A DNA stretch of 30,405 nt, taken from NCBI GenBank assembly GCA_945872875.1, contig CAMCBB010000006.1, positions 1-30,405 of the forward strand. Direction: 5' to 3'. Below are positions 1-7,487 of this stretch, piece by piece; within the stretch, counting starts at the first letter, position 1; every line of letters starts with the position of its first letter. A program made the translations under genes and the position numbers. The DNA comes from Flavobacterium psychrophilum. GTDB taxonomy: Bacteria; Bacteroidota; Bacteroidia; Flavobacteriales; Flavobacteriaceae. The notes beneath the pieces were generated by a model, which saw only the letters and a program-made list of their open reading frames with translations, made no database searches and was not told the DNA's origin.

Positions 1-930
1 TCTTTTGTATTAATCTTTGCACTTTTTGACTGGCCTTTAAAATTATATTTTCTTTATTTCGTAACGATTTTTATACTTTCTAGTGTTCAAAATAAAAGTT
101 TGATAATTGGTTTACTTACTGTTGTTGCTGTTTGGAAACAATTTTTTGGGTATGGTTTCGGATTTATGACTTCTTATTTTAAAATCCATTTTTTACGTCA
201 ACAACCTAAAATTGCATTTCCGGAGTTATTTTTTAAAATAAATACCACTTCAGAAAATTTTGACAAACCTAAAATTGTTTTAGATGAAGTGGAAGATAAG
301 GTAAAACCAAAAAGAGTTGAAAGTATTTTAAAAGAAGAAAAAAAGCCTAAAATCATTGGATTAACCGGTGGAATTGGAAGTGGTAAAACTTCAATTGCAA
401 ATTATATTCAATCTAAAGGTATCCCTGTTTATATTTCCGATTTGGAAGCAAAAAAAGTTATGGAATCTCCTGAAATCATTTCTCAAATAGAATCTAATTT
501 TGGTGAAGATGTTATTTCTGAAAACAGAACATTAGATAGAGAAAAATTAGCCTCAATTGTTTTTAATAATCCAGATAAATTAAAGTTACTTAATTCAATT
601 GTACACCCTGCAGTAAAAAGAAACTTTGAAAAATGGGTTGTAAAACATAAAAATTATTCGTATCTTGTTAAAGAGGCGGCCGTACTTTTTGAAAGTGGAA
701 GTTATAAAGATTGTACTGCAATCATTACCGTTTGCGCTCCAGTTGAAACTCGAATTGAAAGGGTTATTCAAAGAGATAAAACAACTAGAGAAAAAGTACA
801 ACAACGAATTAATAATCAACTTACAGATGAACAGCGTATTGAAAAAAGTCAGTATGTAATTAATAATGAAGATTTTGAACAAACTAAAATACAACTAGAT
901 AATTTACTTAATTTATTGAAAAATACATAA
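1..930 (+). CDS. coaE: Membrane glycosyltransferase C-terminus fused in frame to dephospho-CoA kinase (5' partial)
   Basis: The frame is open from base 1 to the TAA at 928-930, giving 309 residues with the N-terminus outside the window. Residues 1-80 are hydrophobic and aromatic with two likely membrane segments and a conserved-looking KQFFGYGFGF stretch, which I recognise as the tail of flavobacterial family 2 glycosyltransferases. Residues 80-115 are a Lys/Glu-rich linker. Residues 118-309 are a full-length dephospho-CoA kinase: P-loop GLTGGIGSGKT, then SDLEAKK, an HPAVK motif, and a C-terminal RIERVIQRD segment. CoaE phosphorylates the ribose 3'-hydroxyl of dephospho-CoA, the last step of coenzyme A synthesis. 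No ATG lies in frame between 168 and 460, so a separate CoaE would need a rare start such as the GTG at 289. The kinase call is strong; the glycosyltransferase call rests on family memory and the membrane pattern. Confidence 0.85.
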   Translation, partial: SFVLIFALFDWPLKLYFLYFVTIFILSSVQNKSLIIGLLTVVAVWKQFFGYGFGFMTSYFKIHFLRQQPKIAFPELFFKINTTSENFDKPKIVLDEVEDKVKPKRVESILKEEKKPKIIGLTGGIGSGKTSIANYIQSKGIPVYISDLEAKKVMESPEIISQIESNFGEDVISENRTLDREKLASIVFNNPDKLKLLNSIVHPAVKRNFEKWVVKHKNYSYLVKEAAVLFESGSYKDCTAIITVCAPVETRIERVIQRDKTTREKVQQRINNQLTDEQRIEKSQYVINNEDFEQTKIQLDNLLNLLKNT

Positions 931-943
931 TTAAAACTGTCTA

Positions 944-970
944 TGTTAATGTTTGGTTAATACATTAACA
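944..970. promoter_or_regulatory. Inverted repeat upstream of the sensor kinase gene
   Basis: TGTTAATG at 944-951 and its exact reverse complement CATTAACA at 963-970 are separated by 11 bases. A further TGTTAA half-site follows at about 978-983. The repeat lies just upstream of the TAAATTTG box of the kinase gene and far from a T-tract, so an operator fits better than a terminator. An autoregulatory site for the downstream response regulator is a guess. Confidence 0.35.
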
Positions 971-988
971 GCATAAATGTTAAAATTA

Positions 989-996
989 TAAATTTG
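989..996 (+). promoter_or_regulatory. Bacteroidota-type -7 box (TAAATTTG) for the sensor kinase operon
   Basis: TAAATTTG matches the Bacteroidota -7 consensus TAnnTTTG. It ends only 4 bases before the ATG at 1001, so if used it would give a leaderless or nearly leaderless mRNA. No clear -33 TTTG at the usual distance was seen. Confidence 0.35.
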
Positions 997-1000
997 TCTT

Positions 1001-2584
1001 ATGAATAAGTTTGTTTTTAGATTATTAGTCTTGTTGATGAGTTTGTCCTTAATAGGTATAATTTTGGTACAAGTTTATTGGTTTCATACTTCTCTAGAAA
1101 ACAACGAAGAACAATTTCGTTTTCATGTAAAGCAAGTATTAGCTGATGTTTCTAAAAAATTACAAAAACAAGAAGAGTATTCCTTTTATAGTAAATACAA
1201 AAAACTTAAGGATAGTACAGGTAAGGTACCCTTAAAAAATGATTTACTTGAATATGGATACTACCAACGAAATTCAAAAACAAATCAAACCATAATCTAT
1301 TCGAATAGTATTCTGTCAGAAGATTATGACATTTTTTCAACGTTCTTTGATAAAAAAGCAGATAGCATTAAAATTAAAAGTTATACTGCAAAGCGAAAAA
1401 CAGAAATTTTCAATAATAATTCAATTGATAATTCTCAAATTCAAAATAAAATCACTCCCGATATAACAATTGAAAAATCAGGAAGTGTAGATATTTTGGA
1501 AAGTGCGCAATTTGAAATTGCATACAAAGATATTGCGGCCAATTTTTCTATTCAAGATAGGGTTTCCAAAGAGATGTTGCAGAAATTATTGGAAAATGAA
1601 TTGTTAGAATACGGAGTAAATACTCCATTTGAGTTTAATGTTTATAGCAATGGATTGGCCACTAAAATTAAGTCCGATCATTTTACATATGATAATTATG
1701 CCACCTATTCTATTCCCATCTTTATTGATAATGATGGAAATAATAAGTATTCCTTATTAATTACATTTCCACAAAAGAAGAAATTCTTGTTTTCAGAAAT
1801 ATTAGGAATTACATTATTATCTGTAATTTTTACCTTAATCATTATTATTGCTTATGCAAATGCCTTACATCAGTTAATTAAACAGCGACAAATTTCTGAA
1901 ATCAAAACCGATTTTATAAATAACATGACCCACGAGTTTAAAACACCTATCGCCACAATCAATTTAGCTTTAGATGCCATAAAAAACCCTAAAGTTATCG
2001 AAAATAAAGAAATGATATTGCGCTACTTGCAAATGATAAGAGATGAAAATAAAAGAATGCATGCCCAGGTAGAAAATGTACTTAGAATATCCAAATTAGA
2101 AAAAAAAGAATTAGATATCAGTAAAGAAACTCAAAATATACTTAATGTTGTTGAAACAGCTATTGATCATGTCCATTTAATTATTGAAGACAGAAATGGA
2201 GTTATTACAACTCATTTTGATTCAAATAGAACTTCTGTTTTATTAAATGAAGTTCATTTTACTAATGTGTTAGTTAATATTTTAGACAATGCTATAAAAT
2301 ATTCACCTGAAAATCCGGTTATAGATATATATACCGAGAATGTTAATGATTTTATCTTAATTAAGATTAAAGATCAAGGTGCTGGAATGACAAAAGCAGC
2401 TCAAAAAAGAATTTTTGAAAAATTCTATAGAGAACATACCGGCGACTTACATAATGTAAAAGGTCATGGATTAGGTCTTGCTTATGTAAAAAGAATTGTA
2501 GAAGACCATAATGGTCAAATTTTCGTAGAAAGCGAAAAAGGAAAAGGAAGTACATTTATTATCAAATTACCATTAATAAATTAA
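1001..2584 (+). CDS. Two-component sensor histidine kinase, RprX-like
   Basis: A 527-residue membrane kinase. An N-terminal membrane segment (about 7-27) is followed by a large periplasmic sensor region (about 28-264) of no recognised fold and a second membrane segment (about 266-288). The cytoplasmic part carries an H-box NNMTHEFKTP with phospho-acceptor His311, then an HATPase domain with N-box NILDNAIKYS (Asn430), G1 DQGAGM and G2 GHGLGL. It should autophosphorylate and pass phosphate to the regulator that starts 5 bases after its stop. The architecture and pairing match Bacteroides RprX/RprY. The signal sensed cannot be read from the sequence. The ATG start gives a plausible membrane anchor with a short positive N-terminus. 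Confidence 0.93.
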   Translation: MNKFVFRLLVLLMSLSLIGIILVQVYWFHTSLENNEEQFRFHVKQVLADVSKKLQKQEEYSFYSKYKKLKDSTGKVPLKNDLLEYGYYQRNSKTNQTIIYSNSILSEDYDIFSTFFDKKADSIKIKSYTAKRKTEIFNNNSIDNSQIQNKITPDITIEKSGSVDILESAQFEIAYKDIAANFSIQDRVSKEMLQKLLENELLEYGVNTPFEFNVYSNGLATKIKSDHFTYDNYATYSIPIFIDNDGNNKYSLLITFPQKKKFLFSEILGITLLSVIFTLIIIIAYANALHQLIKQRQISEIKTDFINNMTHEFKTPIATINLALDAIKNPKVIENKEMILRYLQMIRDENKRMHAQVENVLRISKLEKKELDISKETQNILNVVETAIDHVHLIIEDRNGVITTHFDSNRTSVLLNEVHFTNVLVNILDNAIKYSPENPVIDIYTENVNDFILIKIKDQGAGMTKAAQKRIFEKFYREHTGDLHNVKGHGLGLAYVKRIVEDHNGQIFVESEKGKGSTFIIKLPLIN

Positions 2585-2589
2585 AAATT

Positions 2590-3294
2590 ATGGAAACAGA
2601 AAACAAAAAAATATTATTAGTTGAAGACGACCAAAACTTTGGTGCGATACTAAAAGACTATTTAATGCTAAATGACTTTGATGTTACTTTAGCTAAAAAT
2701 GGGATGGAAGGTTTTGAAAAATTCAAAAAAGACACTTACGATTTGTGTATCCTTGATGTAATGATGCCCTACAAAGATGGGTATACCTTAGCAAAAGAAA
2801 TTCGCGAAAAAAACAAAGAGGTGCCTATTGTTTTTCTTACTGCAAAAACCATGAAAGAAGATGTGCTTAAAGGCTACAAAGTTGGTGCAGACGATTACCT
2901 TAACAAACCTTTCGACTCAGAAGTGTTGTTAATGAAAATTAAAGCAATCATTCAGCGTAAATCTGCCGAAGTAAAACCAGAAAATGTACAATTCGAATTT
3001 CAAATTGGTAAATTCCATTTAAATTCCAAGCTTCGTTTTCTTAACTTCCCAGGAAATGAGCCAATTAAATTATCTCCAAAAGAAAATGAATTACTTAAAA
3101 TGCTTGCTATTTATGTAGAAGATTTGATGCCTAGAGAGTTGGCACTTACCAAAATTTGGAGAGATGATAATTACTTCACTTCTAGAAGTATGGACGTGTA
3201 TATCGCCAAGTTGCGTAAATATCTAAAAGAAGATCCAAATGTTGAAATTCTTAACATTCACGGGGAAGGATTTAGATTAGTCGTGAAAAAATAA
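2590..3294 (+). CDS. OmpR/PhoB-family response regulator, RprY-like
   Basis: A 234-residue DNA-binding regulator. The receiver domain (about 6-120) has the acidic pair in VEDDQ, phospho-acceptor Asp56 in LDVMMP, Thr84 and Lys106 in NKPF. The C-terminal winged helix (about 135-232) ends with the typical HGEGFRLV wing. It is encoded 5 bases after the sensor kinase, almost certainly co-transcribed and its cognate partner, and a strong hairpin follows its stop. Length and motif spacing are normal for the family. Target genes cannot be deduced; the inverted repeat at 944-970 is one candidate site. Confidence 0.94.
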   Translation: METENKKILLVEDDQNFGAILKDYLMLNDFDVTLAKNGMEGFEKFKKDTYDLCILDVMMPYKDGYTLAKEIREKNKEVPIVFLTAKTMKEDVLKGYKVGADDYLNKPFDSEVLLMKIKAIIQRKSAEVKPENVQFEFQIGKFHLNSKLRFLNFPGNEPIKLSPKENELLKMLAIYVEDLMPRELALTKIWRDDNYFTSRSMDVYIAKLRKYLKEDPNVEILNIHGEGFRLVVKK

Positions 3295-3300
3295 ATTAAG

Positions 3301-3328
3301 AAACTCCAAGAAATTGGAGTTTTTTTTT
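3301..3328 (+). terminator. Rho-independent terminator after the response regulator
   Basis: A perfect 9-bp stem AAACTCCAA / TTGGAGTTT with a GAAA loop (3301-3322) runs straight into a T-tract ending at 3328. It lies 6 bases after the regulator's stop. On the minus strand it has only an interrupted T-run, so it is mainly a plus-strand terminator. Confidence 0.9.
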
Positions 3329-3340
3329 GTCGTTATTTGA

Positions 3341-3402
3341 AGCTAATCCAGCTATACATTGCAAGTTTGCTTCGCAAAGCTTTTCATTGCTATCTGGGCT
3401 AG
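3341..3402. repeat. Interspersed palindromic repeat, copy A
   Basis: An imperfect palindrome whose arms CTAATCCAGCTAT and CTATCTGGGCTAG pair with a few mismatches, with an inner hairpin TTTGC-TTC-GCAAA. It lies between two convergent transcription units. The reverse complement of the element at 20198-20262 shares both arms with it (TCC[A/T]GCTAT and TTTTCA[C/T]TGCTATC[A/T]GGGCTA) while the centres differ. This marks a dispersed family. Similar arms occur widely between genes in Flavobacterium, from memory. Confidence 0.7.
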
Positions 3403-3411
3403 GTTAATAAA

Positions 3412-4137
3412 TTAATATTCAAGATCCAATGCAAAGCAGGTTTTTCCTTCTTTGCTTATTGAAAAAGTTTTGTGGTTTCTGTTTATTTCAATAGCGTCAA
3501 GAAAGGATACTTCTTTTAGGTAATTCATATCCAAACTTTTAATTTTCTTTTTAAGAAGCAGTTCTGGTTCCATGCAATCCAAACACCATTCTAAATATTT
3601 TACACTATTGGCATGATTTACAATATCTAAATCCGATAATTGCACAACCCGTTGTTGAATTAATTCAAATTCTTGAGCAATATTGATTTTAGAAAACCCT
3701 GTTTCAACCGCTTTTATATCGGAGTAAATTTCAAAATGCTCGTGCGGTAAAGCTAAGTTTTCTGGTCTGCGGGTGTTCGTATTGAAAACTGCCCAAAAGG
3801 TTTCGCAGCCCACCATTTTTTCATCTCCAATATAAAGTTCAAGACAACGAGTAGAACGCGAATTTTCTAATGAATTGATCCAAGTTTTTATCGTTACTTT
3901 ATCTTTCCATTTTGGCAAACGATTAATTTCAATTCTCATTTTACTCAACACCCATGCTTGATCATGTGCTTGCATGTCGCTAAAGCTAATTCCCCCAAGT
4001 TCTGAATGTGTGGCAGCCGTAAGCTGAAATAAATTACATAATTCAGTGTATTTTAAATACCCATTCGGATAGCATTGCAAAAAATTAATTTCCCAATCTT
4101 TGTTAAGTATCGAAGTGAAGTTGGATGCTATTGGCAT
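3412..4137 (-). CDS. Acyl-ACP thioesterase (FatA/FatB-like, double hotdog)
   Basis: A 241-residue protein that should release fatty acids from acyl carrier protein. It has the two-hotdog length of this family. The N-terminal half carries HDQAWVLSKM and a KTWINS strand; the C-terminal half carries LSDLDIVNHANSVKYLEW, the counterpart of the Asn/His motif of plant FatA enzymes. It is the last gene of a minus-strand operon and its start overlaps the end of miaA by 10 bases, implying translational coupling. It has no clear minus-strand terminator of its own. The substrate chain length cannot be predicted. The family call is good; a related acyl-CoA thioesterase is the main alternative. Confidence 0.82.
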   Translation of the reverse strand: MPIASNFTSILNKDWEINFLQCYPNGYLKYTELCNLFQLTAATHSELGGISFSDMQAHDQAWVLSKMRIEINRLPKWKDKVTIKTWINSLENSRSTRCLELYIGDEKMVGCETFWAVFNTNTRRPENLALPHEHFEIYSDIKAVETGFSKINIAQEFELIQQRVVQLSDLDIVNHANSVKYLEWCLDCMEPELLLKKKIKSLDMNYLKEVSFLDAIEINRNHKTFSISKEGKTCFALDLEY

Positions 4138-5066
4138 TTTTGTATGAAATTTTCTATGTAATTAGTGATCTCTTTTCTATCGGTTAAATAATCAAACCAA
4201 CAGGTATTTTCAGTTCTTTTAAACCAAGTCAATTGCCTTTTAGAAAAGCGTCTGGTGTTTTTCTTGATTTCTTCAATAGCAATATCTAAAGTAATTTTTC
4301 CCTCAATATAATCAAACAATTCTCTGTAGCCAACTGTTTGCAAAGCATTCAATTCTTTGTTTGCAATAAGTTTTTCAGCTTCCAAAAGCAATCCTTCTTC
4401 AATCATTAAATCAACTCTTTGGTTGATTCGGCTGTACATAATTTCTCTTTTGGCTTCCAAACCGATAACAATAGGAGTGAAGTTTCTTGTATTTTCTTTT
4501 TTATTAATAAATGATGAATAGGGCTTTCCTGTGCCCAAACACACTTCAACAAAACGCATCATTCGATGTGGATTTTGAAGTGTTTGCAGATTGGTTTCTA
4601 ATAAAAAAGAATAATATTCAGCATCAAATTCTTTCAATATATTTTGAAGGTATTCTAATCCTTTTTCTTCATAATCAGATCTAACTTTCTCACGGATTTT
4701 TTTAGCTATAACTGGAAAGGTATCCAATCCTTTTAAAAGCGCATCCACATACAAACCAGAACCACCAACAAGGATTTGAATGTTATTTTTTAAGAATAAT
4801 TCATCTAATTTAGCCAAAGCCTCTTTTTCAAAATCACCAACCGTATAATTTTCAAAAATTGATTTATTTTGAATAAAACGATGGTTTGCAGCTGCCAATT
4901 CTAAATCAGTTGGAACCGCAGTGCCAATTTTCATTTCTTTATAAAATTGACGACTATCACAAGAAATTATTTCGCAACCAAAATGGTTTGCCAAGGCAAT
5001 GCTTAATGCAGTTTTGCCTATTGCTGTTGGACCAATAATGGTAATTAAATAATTCTTTGTATTCAT
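4128..5066 (-). CDS. miaA: tRNA dimethylallyltransferase
   Basis: A 312-residue enzyme that transfers a dimethylallyl group to N6 of A37 in tRNAs reading UNN codons. It shows the P-loop GPTAIGKTALS (residues 12-22), the catalytic region SCDSRQFYKEMKIGTA with Asp37, GGSGLYVDALL, PHRMMRFVEV, and the C-terminal TVGYRELFDYIEG and RQLTWFKR segments. Length and motif order are normal for bacterial MiaA. The ATG shares its A with the TAA stop of the upstream exonuclease gene (TAATG), a textbook coupling junction, and its end overlaps the thioesterase start. Confidence 0.96.
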   Translation of the reverse strand: MNTKNYLITIIGPTAIGKTALSIALANHFGCEIISCDSRQFYKEMKIGTAVPTDLELAAANHRFIQNKSIFENYTVGDFEKEALAKLDELFLKNNIQILVGGSGLYVDALLKGLDTFPVIAKKIREKVRSDYEEKGLEYLQNILKEFDAEYYSFLLETNLQTLQNPHRMMRFVEVCLGTGKPYSSFINKKENTRNFTPIVIGLEAKREIMYSRINQRVDLMIEEGLLLEAEKLIANKELNALQTVGYRELFDYIEGKITLDIAIEEIKKNTRRFSKRQLTWFKRTENTCWFDYLTDRKEITNYIENFIQKCQ

Positions 5067-6427
5067 TAGAAATTAATTATTTTCAAAACTTTGTTTTTTC
5101 TTAAATATCCTTGAATAATAGTTCGAGTATCTCGGTTATTTTGCATCGGAATTAAAATGGTTTTAAAAACCTCCATATTGGTAATTTGATAATTTAAATC
5201 AAAAAAACAATAGCCTTTATATATACCGTTTTCAATTAATACCGCGCTTCTTTCATTTATTTTTCTTCCGCGATCTACAATGATACGATTTTGATTGTTA
5301 AAGCTCATTTCATTAAGAAATTCTTCAACTCTTTGGTTGTATTCTTCAGGAGCTTCTTTTCCTAAACAAGCGCCATTACATTCATTTATTTTGTGTTGAA
5401 AACAACCATTTTGGGTTTCGTACAATCCGTTTAATTTCTGACATAAATTATACTTTTCGGTTATTCTAAATAAAGAATTTTTTCCTTCTTGAATTGATGT
5501 GTAGGAAGTTATTTCTTTTTTTCTGCCGTCTGCCTTTTGAAGTTTTAAATTCAAATAGCCTTTATCATCAAGCACTTCATACAAGGCCCACTGAAAAATA
5601 CTTTTTCGTTGCGCTCTGTTATAAATGGGTTTATTGATTTTAATTTCTTCGCTTTCTTTTAAAAGTGCTACGAGTTCACTTCCAGTTTCTTCATAAGTTA
5701 CCGTAAATACTTGAGCCTGTATTTTTTTGCTCTTATTGTTTTTACCTGTAAAATGTTGGTTAACTCGTTTCTTAATATTTTTACTTTTTCCGATATAAAT
5801 TAAATCTCCCTTTTCATTATGGATATAATAAATTCCGGTTTTATTTGGTAAACTTTCAACGATATCCAATAGTTTTGGAGAAAGTCCACTTTTAATCTCT
5901 GCTTTGATTAATCCAATTACTATTTCTTTTTCTGAATCTTTAGCTAACAATAATTGAAATAATTTAACCGTAGCCAAGGCATCTCCGCTAGCACGATGCC
6001 TGTCTGACATAGGAATACCTAATGCGCGAACTAATTTACCTAAACTATAAGAAGGTTGCTCTGGAATTAATTTTTTGGATAATTCAACGGTGCATAAAGT
6101 AGGTTTTACAAAATCATAACCTAAACGATTGAATTCAGTTCGTAGAATTCGATAATCAAAAGAAGTATTGTGGGCTACTAAAATACAATTGTCTGTAATT
6201 TCAATAATGCGTTTGGCCACTTCATAAAACTTAGGAGCCGAGCGTAACATGGCATTATTAATACCTGTAAGTTTTACTACAAAAGGTTGTATGGGCTTTT
6301 CAGGATTTACAAGACTAATAAATTGATCTACAATTTCGTAACCGTCATATTTGTATATGGCAATTTCAGTAATTCCTTCTTCATTGAATTGTCCTCCTGT
6401 GGTCTCTATGTCAAGTATTGCATACAA
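5066..6427 (-). CDS. DEDDh exonuclease fused to a GIY-YIG nuclease domain (DNA polymerase III epsilon / UvrC-N-like)
   Basis: A 453-residue two-domain nuclease. Residues 1-170 are a DEDDh 3'-5' exonuclease resembling the proofreading epsilon subunit: ILDIETTG near residue 6 (Asp, Glu), NTSFDYRILRTEF and HRASGDALAT supply the remaining acidic and His residues. Residues about 193-275 are a GIY-YIG endonuclease: TGIYYIHNEKG, DLIYIGKSKNIKKRVNQHF and a downstream Glu-containing helix as in UvrC and Cho. A Cys-containing region (CNGACLG) follows near residue 350. The combination is known in Bacteroidota and other phyla and may act in DNA repair. It starts 3 bases after yggS ends and its stop overlaps miaA. 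Confidence 0.9.
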   Translation of the reverse strand: MYAILDIETTGGQFNEEGITEIAIYKYDGYEIVDQFISLVNPEKPIQPFVVKLTGINNAMLRSAPKFYEVAKRIIEITDNCILVAHNTSFDYRILRTEFNRLGYDFVKPTLCTVELSKKLIPEQPSYSLGKLVRALGIPMSDRHRASGDALATVKLFQLLLAKDSEKEIVIGLIKAEIKSGLSPKLLDIVESLPNKTGIYYIHNEKGDLIYIGKSKNIKKRVNQHFTGKNNKSKKIQAQVFTVTYEETGSELVALLKESEEIKINKPIYNRAQRKSIFQWALYEVLDDKGYLNLKLQKADGRKKEITSYTSIQEGKNSLFRITEKYNLCQKLNGLYETQNGCFQHKINECNGACLGKEAPEEYNQRVEEFLNEMSFNNQNRIIVDRGRKINERSAVLIENGIYKGYCFFDLNYQITNMEVFKTILIPMQNNRDTRTIIQGYLRKNKVLKIINF

Positions 6428-6430
6428 ATT

Positions 6431-7096
6431 CTAATGTTGATAATTTCTGTTACCAAAGATACTACTTCCTATTCGAACCATTGTGCTTCCAAATTCAATT
6501 GCAAGTTCATAATCACCTGACATTCCCATAGAGAGTGTTTCAAGTTTTAAGTTTTCTTGATTATTAATAGTATCGAAAATGGTTTTTAAATGCTTAAATT
6601 CTGCTTTAATTTGGTTTTGATTTTCGGTAAATGTTGCCATTCCCATTAAGCCAATTATTTGTATGTTTTGTAATTCTTTGAATTCTTTGGAAGCAATTAA
6701 TTCATTTAATTCCTTTTCATCCAAGCCAAATTTTGTTTCTTCATTGGCTATATAAATTTGAAGTAAACAATCAATTTTACGATTATGTTTTAAAGCTTGC
6801 TTATTGATTTCTTGCAATAATTTCAAACTATCAACTCCATGAATTAAACTTACATATTCAGCCATGAATTTGACTTTATTAGTTTGAACATGTCCAATCA
6901 TATGCCACTCAATATCTTTGGGCATTTGTCCCCATTTATCGGTCATTTCTTGGATTTTGTTTTCTCCAAAACATCGTTGACCTGCCTGGTAAGCTTCCAT
7001 TAAATCACTTACAGGTTTGGTTTTAGAAACAGCTACCAAAGTTACATGTGCTGGAAGTTGGGATTTTATATGATATAAATTTTGAGCTATTGACAT
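6431..7096 (-). CDS. YggS/PROSC-family pyridoxal phosphate homeostasis protein
   Basis: A 221-residue single-domain PLP-binding protein of the alanine-racemase fold. VAVSKTKP holds the cofactor lysine Lys25; CFGENKIQEM, WHMIGHVQTNK and the C-terminal LSMGMSGDYELAIEFGSTMVRIGSSIFG (read as separate short motifs SMGMS and VRIGSSIFG) are hallmark features. Members have no strong enzymatic activity and help buffer free PLP and amino acid pools. It is the first gene of the operon ending with the thioesterase, behind a TACTTTTG box and a hairpin-forming repeat. Confidence 0.93.
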   Translation of the reverse strand: MSIAQNLYHIKSQLPAHVTLVAVSKTKPVSDLMEAYQAGQRCFGENKIQEMTDKWGQMPKDIEWHMIGHVQTNKVKFMAEYVSLIHGVDSLKLLQEINKQALKHNRKIDCLLQIYIANEETKFGLDEKELNELIASKEFKELQNIQIIGLMGMATFTENQNQIKAEFKHLKTIFDTINNQENLKLETLSMGMSGDYELAIEFGSTMVRIGSSIFGNRNYQH

Positions 7097-7115
7097 GATA
7101 AAAATATATATTTAA

Positions 7116-7123
7116 CAAAAGTA
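7116..7123 (-). promoter_or_regulatory. -7 box TACTTTTG for the yggS operon
   Basis: The minus strand reads TACTTTTG, a match to TAnnTTTG, 19 bases before the yggS ATG. The 9-bp inverted repeat at 7127-7148 lies where the -33 region and spacer would be. No -33 TTTG was found at the standard distance. Confidence 0.45.
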
Positions 7124-7126
7124 GTT

Positions 7127-7148
7127 AAAACTAAGTTGTCTTAGTTTT
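7127..7148. promoter_or_regulatory. Perfect 9-bp inverted repeat in the yggS promoter region
   Basis: AAAACTAAG and CTTAGTTTT flank a TTGT loop without mismatch. It sits immediately upstream of the TACTTTTG box and 5 bases from the next hairpin, so it could be an operator or part of a double terminator. It has no GC-rich core and no long T-tract, which favours the operator reading slightly. Confidence 0.4.
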
Positions 7149-7153
7149 ATTAC

Positions 7154-7189
7154 AAAAAAAAAGTGCTTGATTTTTCAAGCACTTTTTTT
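7154..7189. terminator. Bidirectional intrinsic terminator
   Basis: AGTGCTTGA and TCAAGCACT pair around a TTTT loop (7171-7174), flanked by an A-run on the left and a T-run on the right, so it has a T-tract on both strands. It closes the small Lys/Cys-rich gene on the minus strand and isolates it from yggS. Confidence 0.85.
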
Positions 7190-7206
7190 AATAAAATTTT
7201 ATAGAA

Positions 7207-7389
7207 TTATTTTTTCTCTTCCATTTTTTTTCCTGCACAACATCCACCTTTTTTCTCTTTATCACAAGATTTTTTTTCTTTTGAGCTGCACTCTTTTTTC
7301 TCTTTGTCTTTTGGTTTTTGCTCTTGAGCATTAACATTACCAGCAAATAAGAATGCTGCGATAGCCATAGCTGAAATTACTTTTTTCAT
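7207..7389 (-). CDS. Small secreted Lys/Cys-rich protein, unknown function
   Basis: A 60-residue product. A signal peptide MKKVISAMAIAAFLFAGNVNA is followed by a likely cleavage before Gln22. The mature 39 residues are almost all Lys, Glu, Gln, Gly and Cys, with four cysteines at 34, 42, 50 and 51 (KKSCDKEKK, GGCCAGKK). The cysteine spacing could suit metal binding or disulfides, but I know of no named family and assign no function. It has its own TACATTTG box (7429-7436) and terminator (7154-7189), so it is a monocistronic unit. Its position beside the sulfur cluster may be coincidental. A real gene is supported by the signal peptide and bounded transcription unit. Confidence 0.75.
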   Translation of the reverse strand: MKKVISAMAIAAFLFAGNVNAQEQKPKDKEKKECSSKEKKSCDKEKKGGCCAGKKMEEKK

Positions 7390-7428
7390 TTTTTTATTGT
7401 TTTTAAATTAATTTATAAAGATTGATAT

Positions 7429-7436
7429 CAAATGTA
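7429..7436 (-). promoter_or_regulatory. -7 box TACATTTG for the Lys/Cys-rich protein gene
   Basis: The minus strand reads TACATTTG, matching TAnnTTTG, about 40 bases before the ATG at 7389. The upstream sequence is AT-rich with no clear -33 element. Confidence 0.45.
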
Positions 7437-7487
7437 TCAAAAAAATAATATGAATATTAAAAAAATATCATAAATTTTTAATCCTAT

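Noticed and set aside
595..894. Minus-strand frame of 99 codons opposite coaE.
   Set aside because: Rich in Phe, Ile, Asn and Ser as expected from the antisense of AT-rich coding DNA, with no family resemblance, opposite a strongly supported gene.
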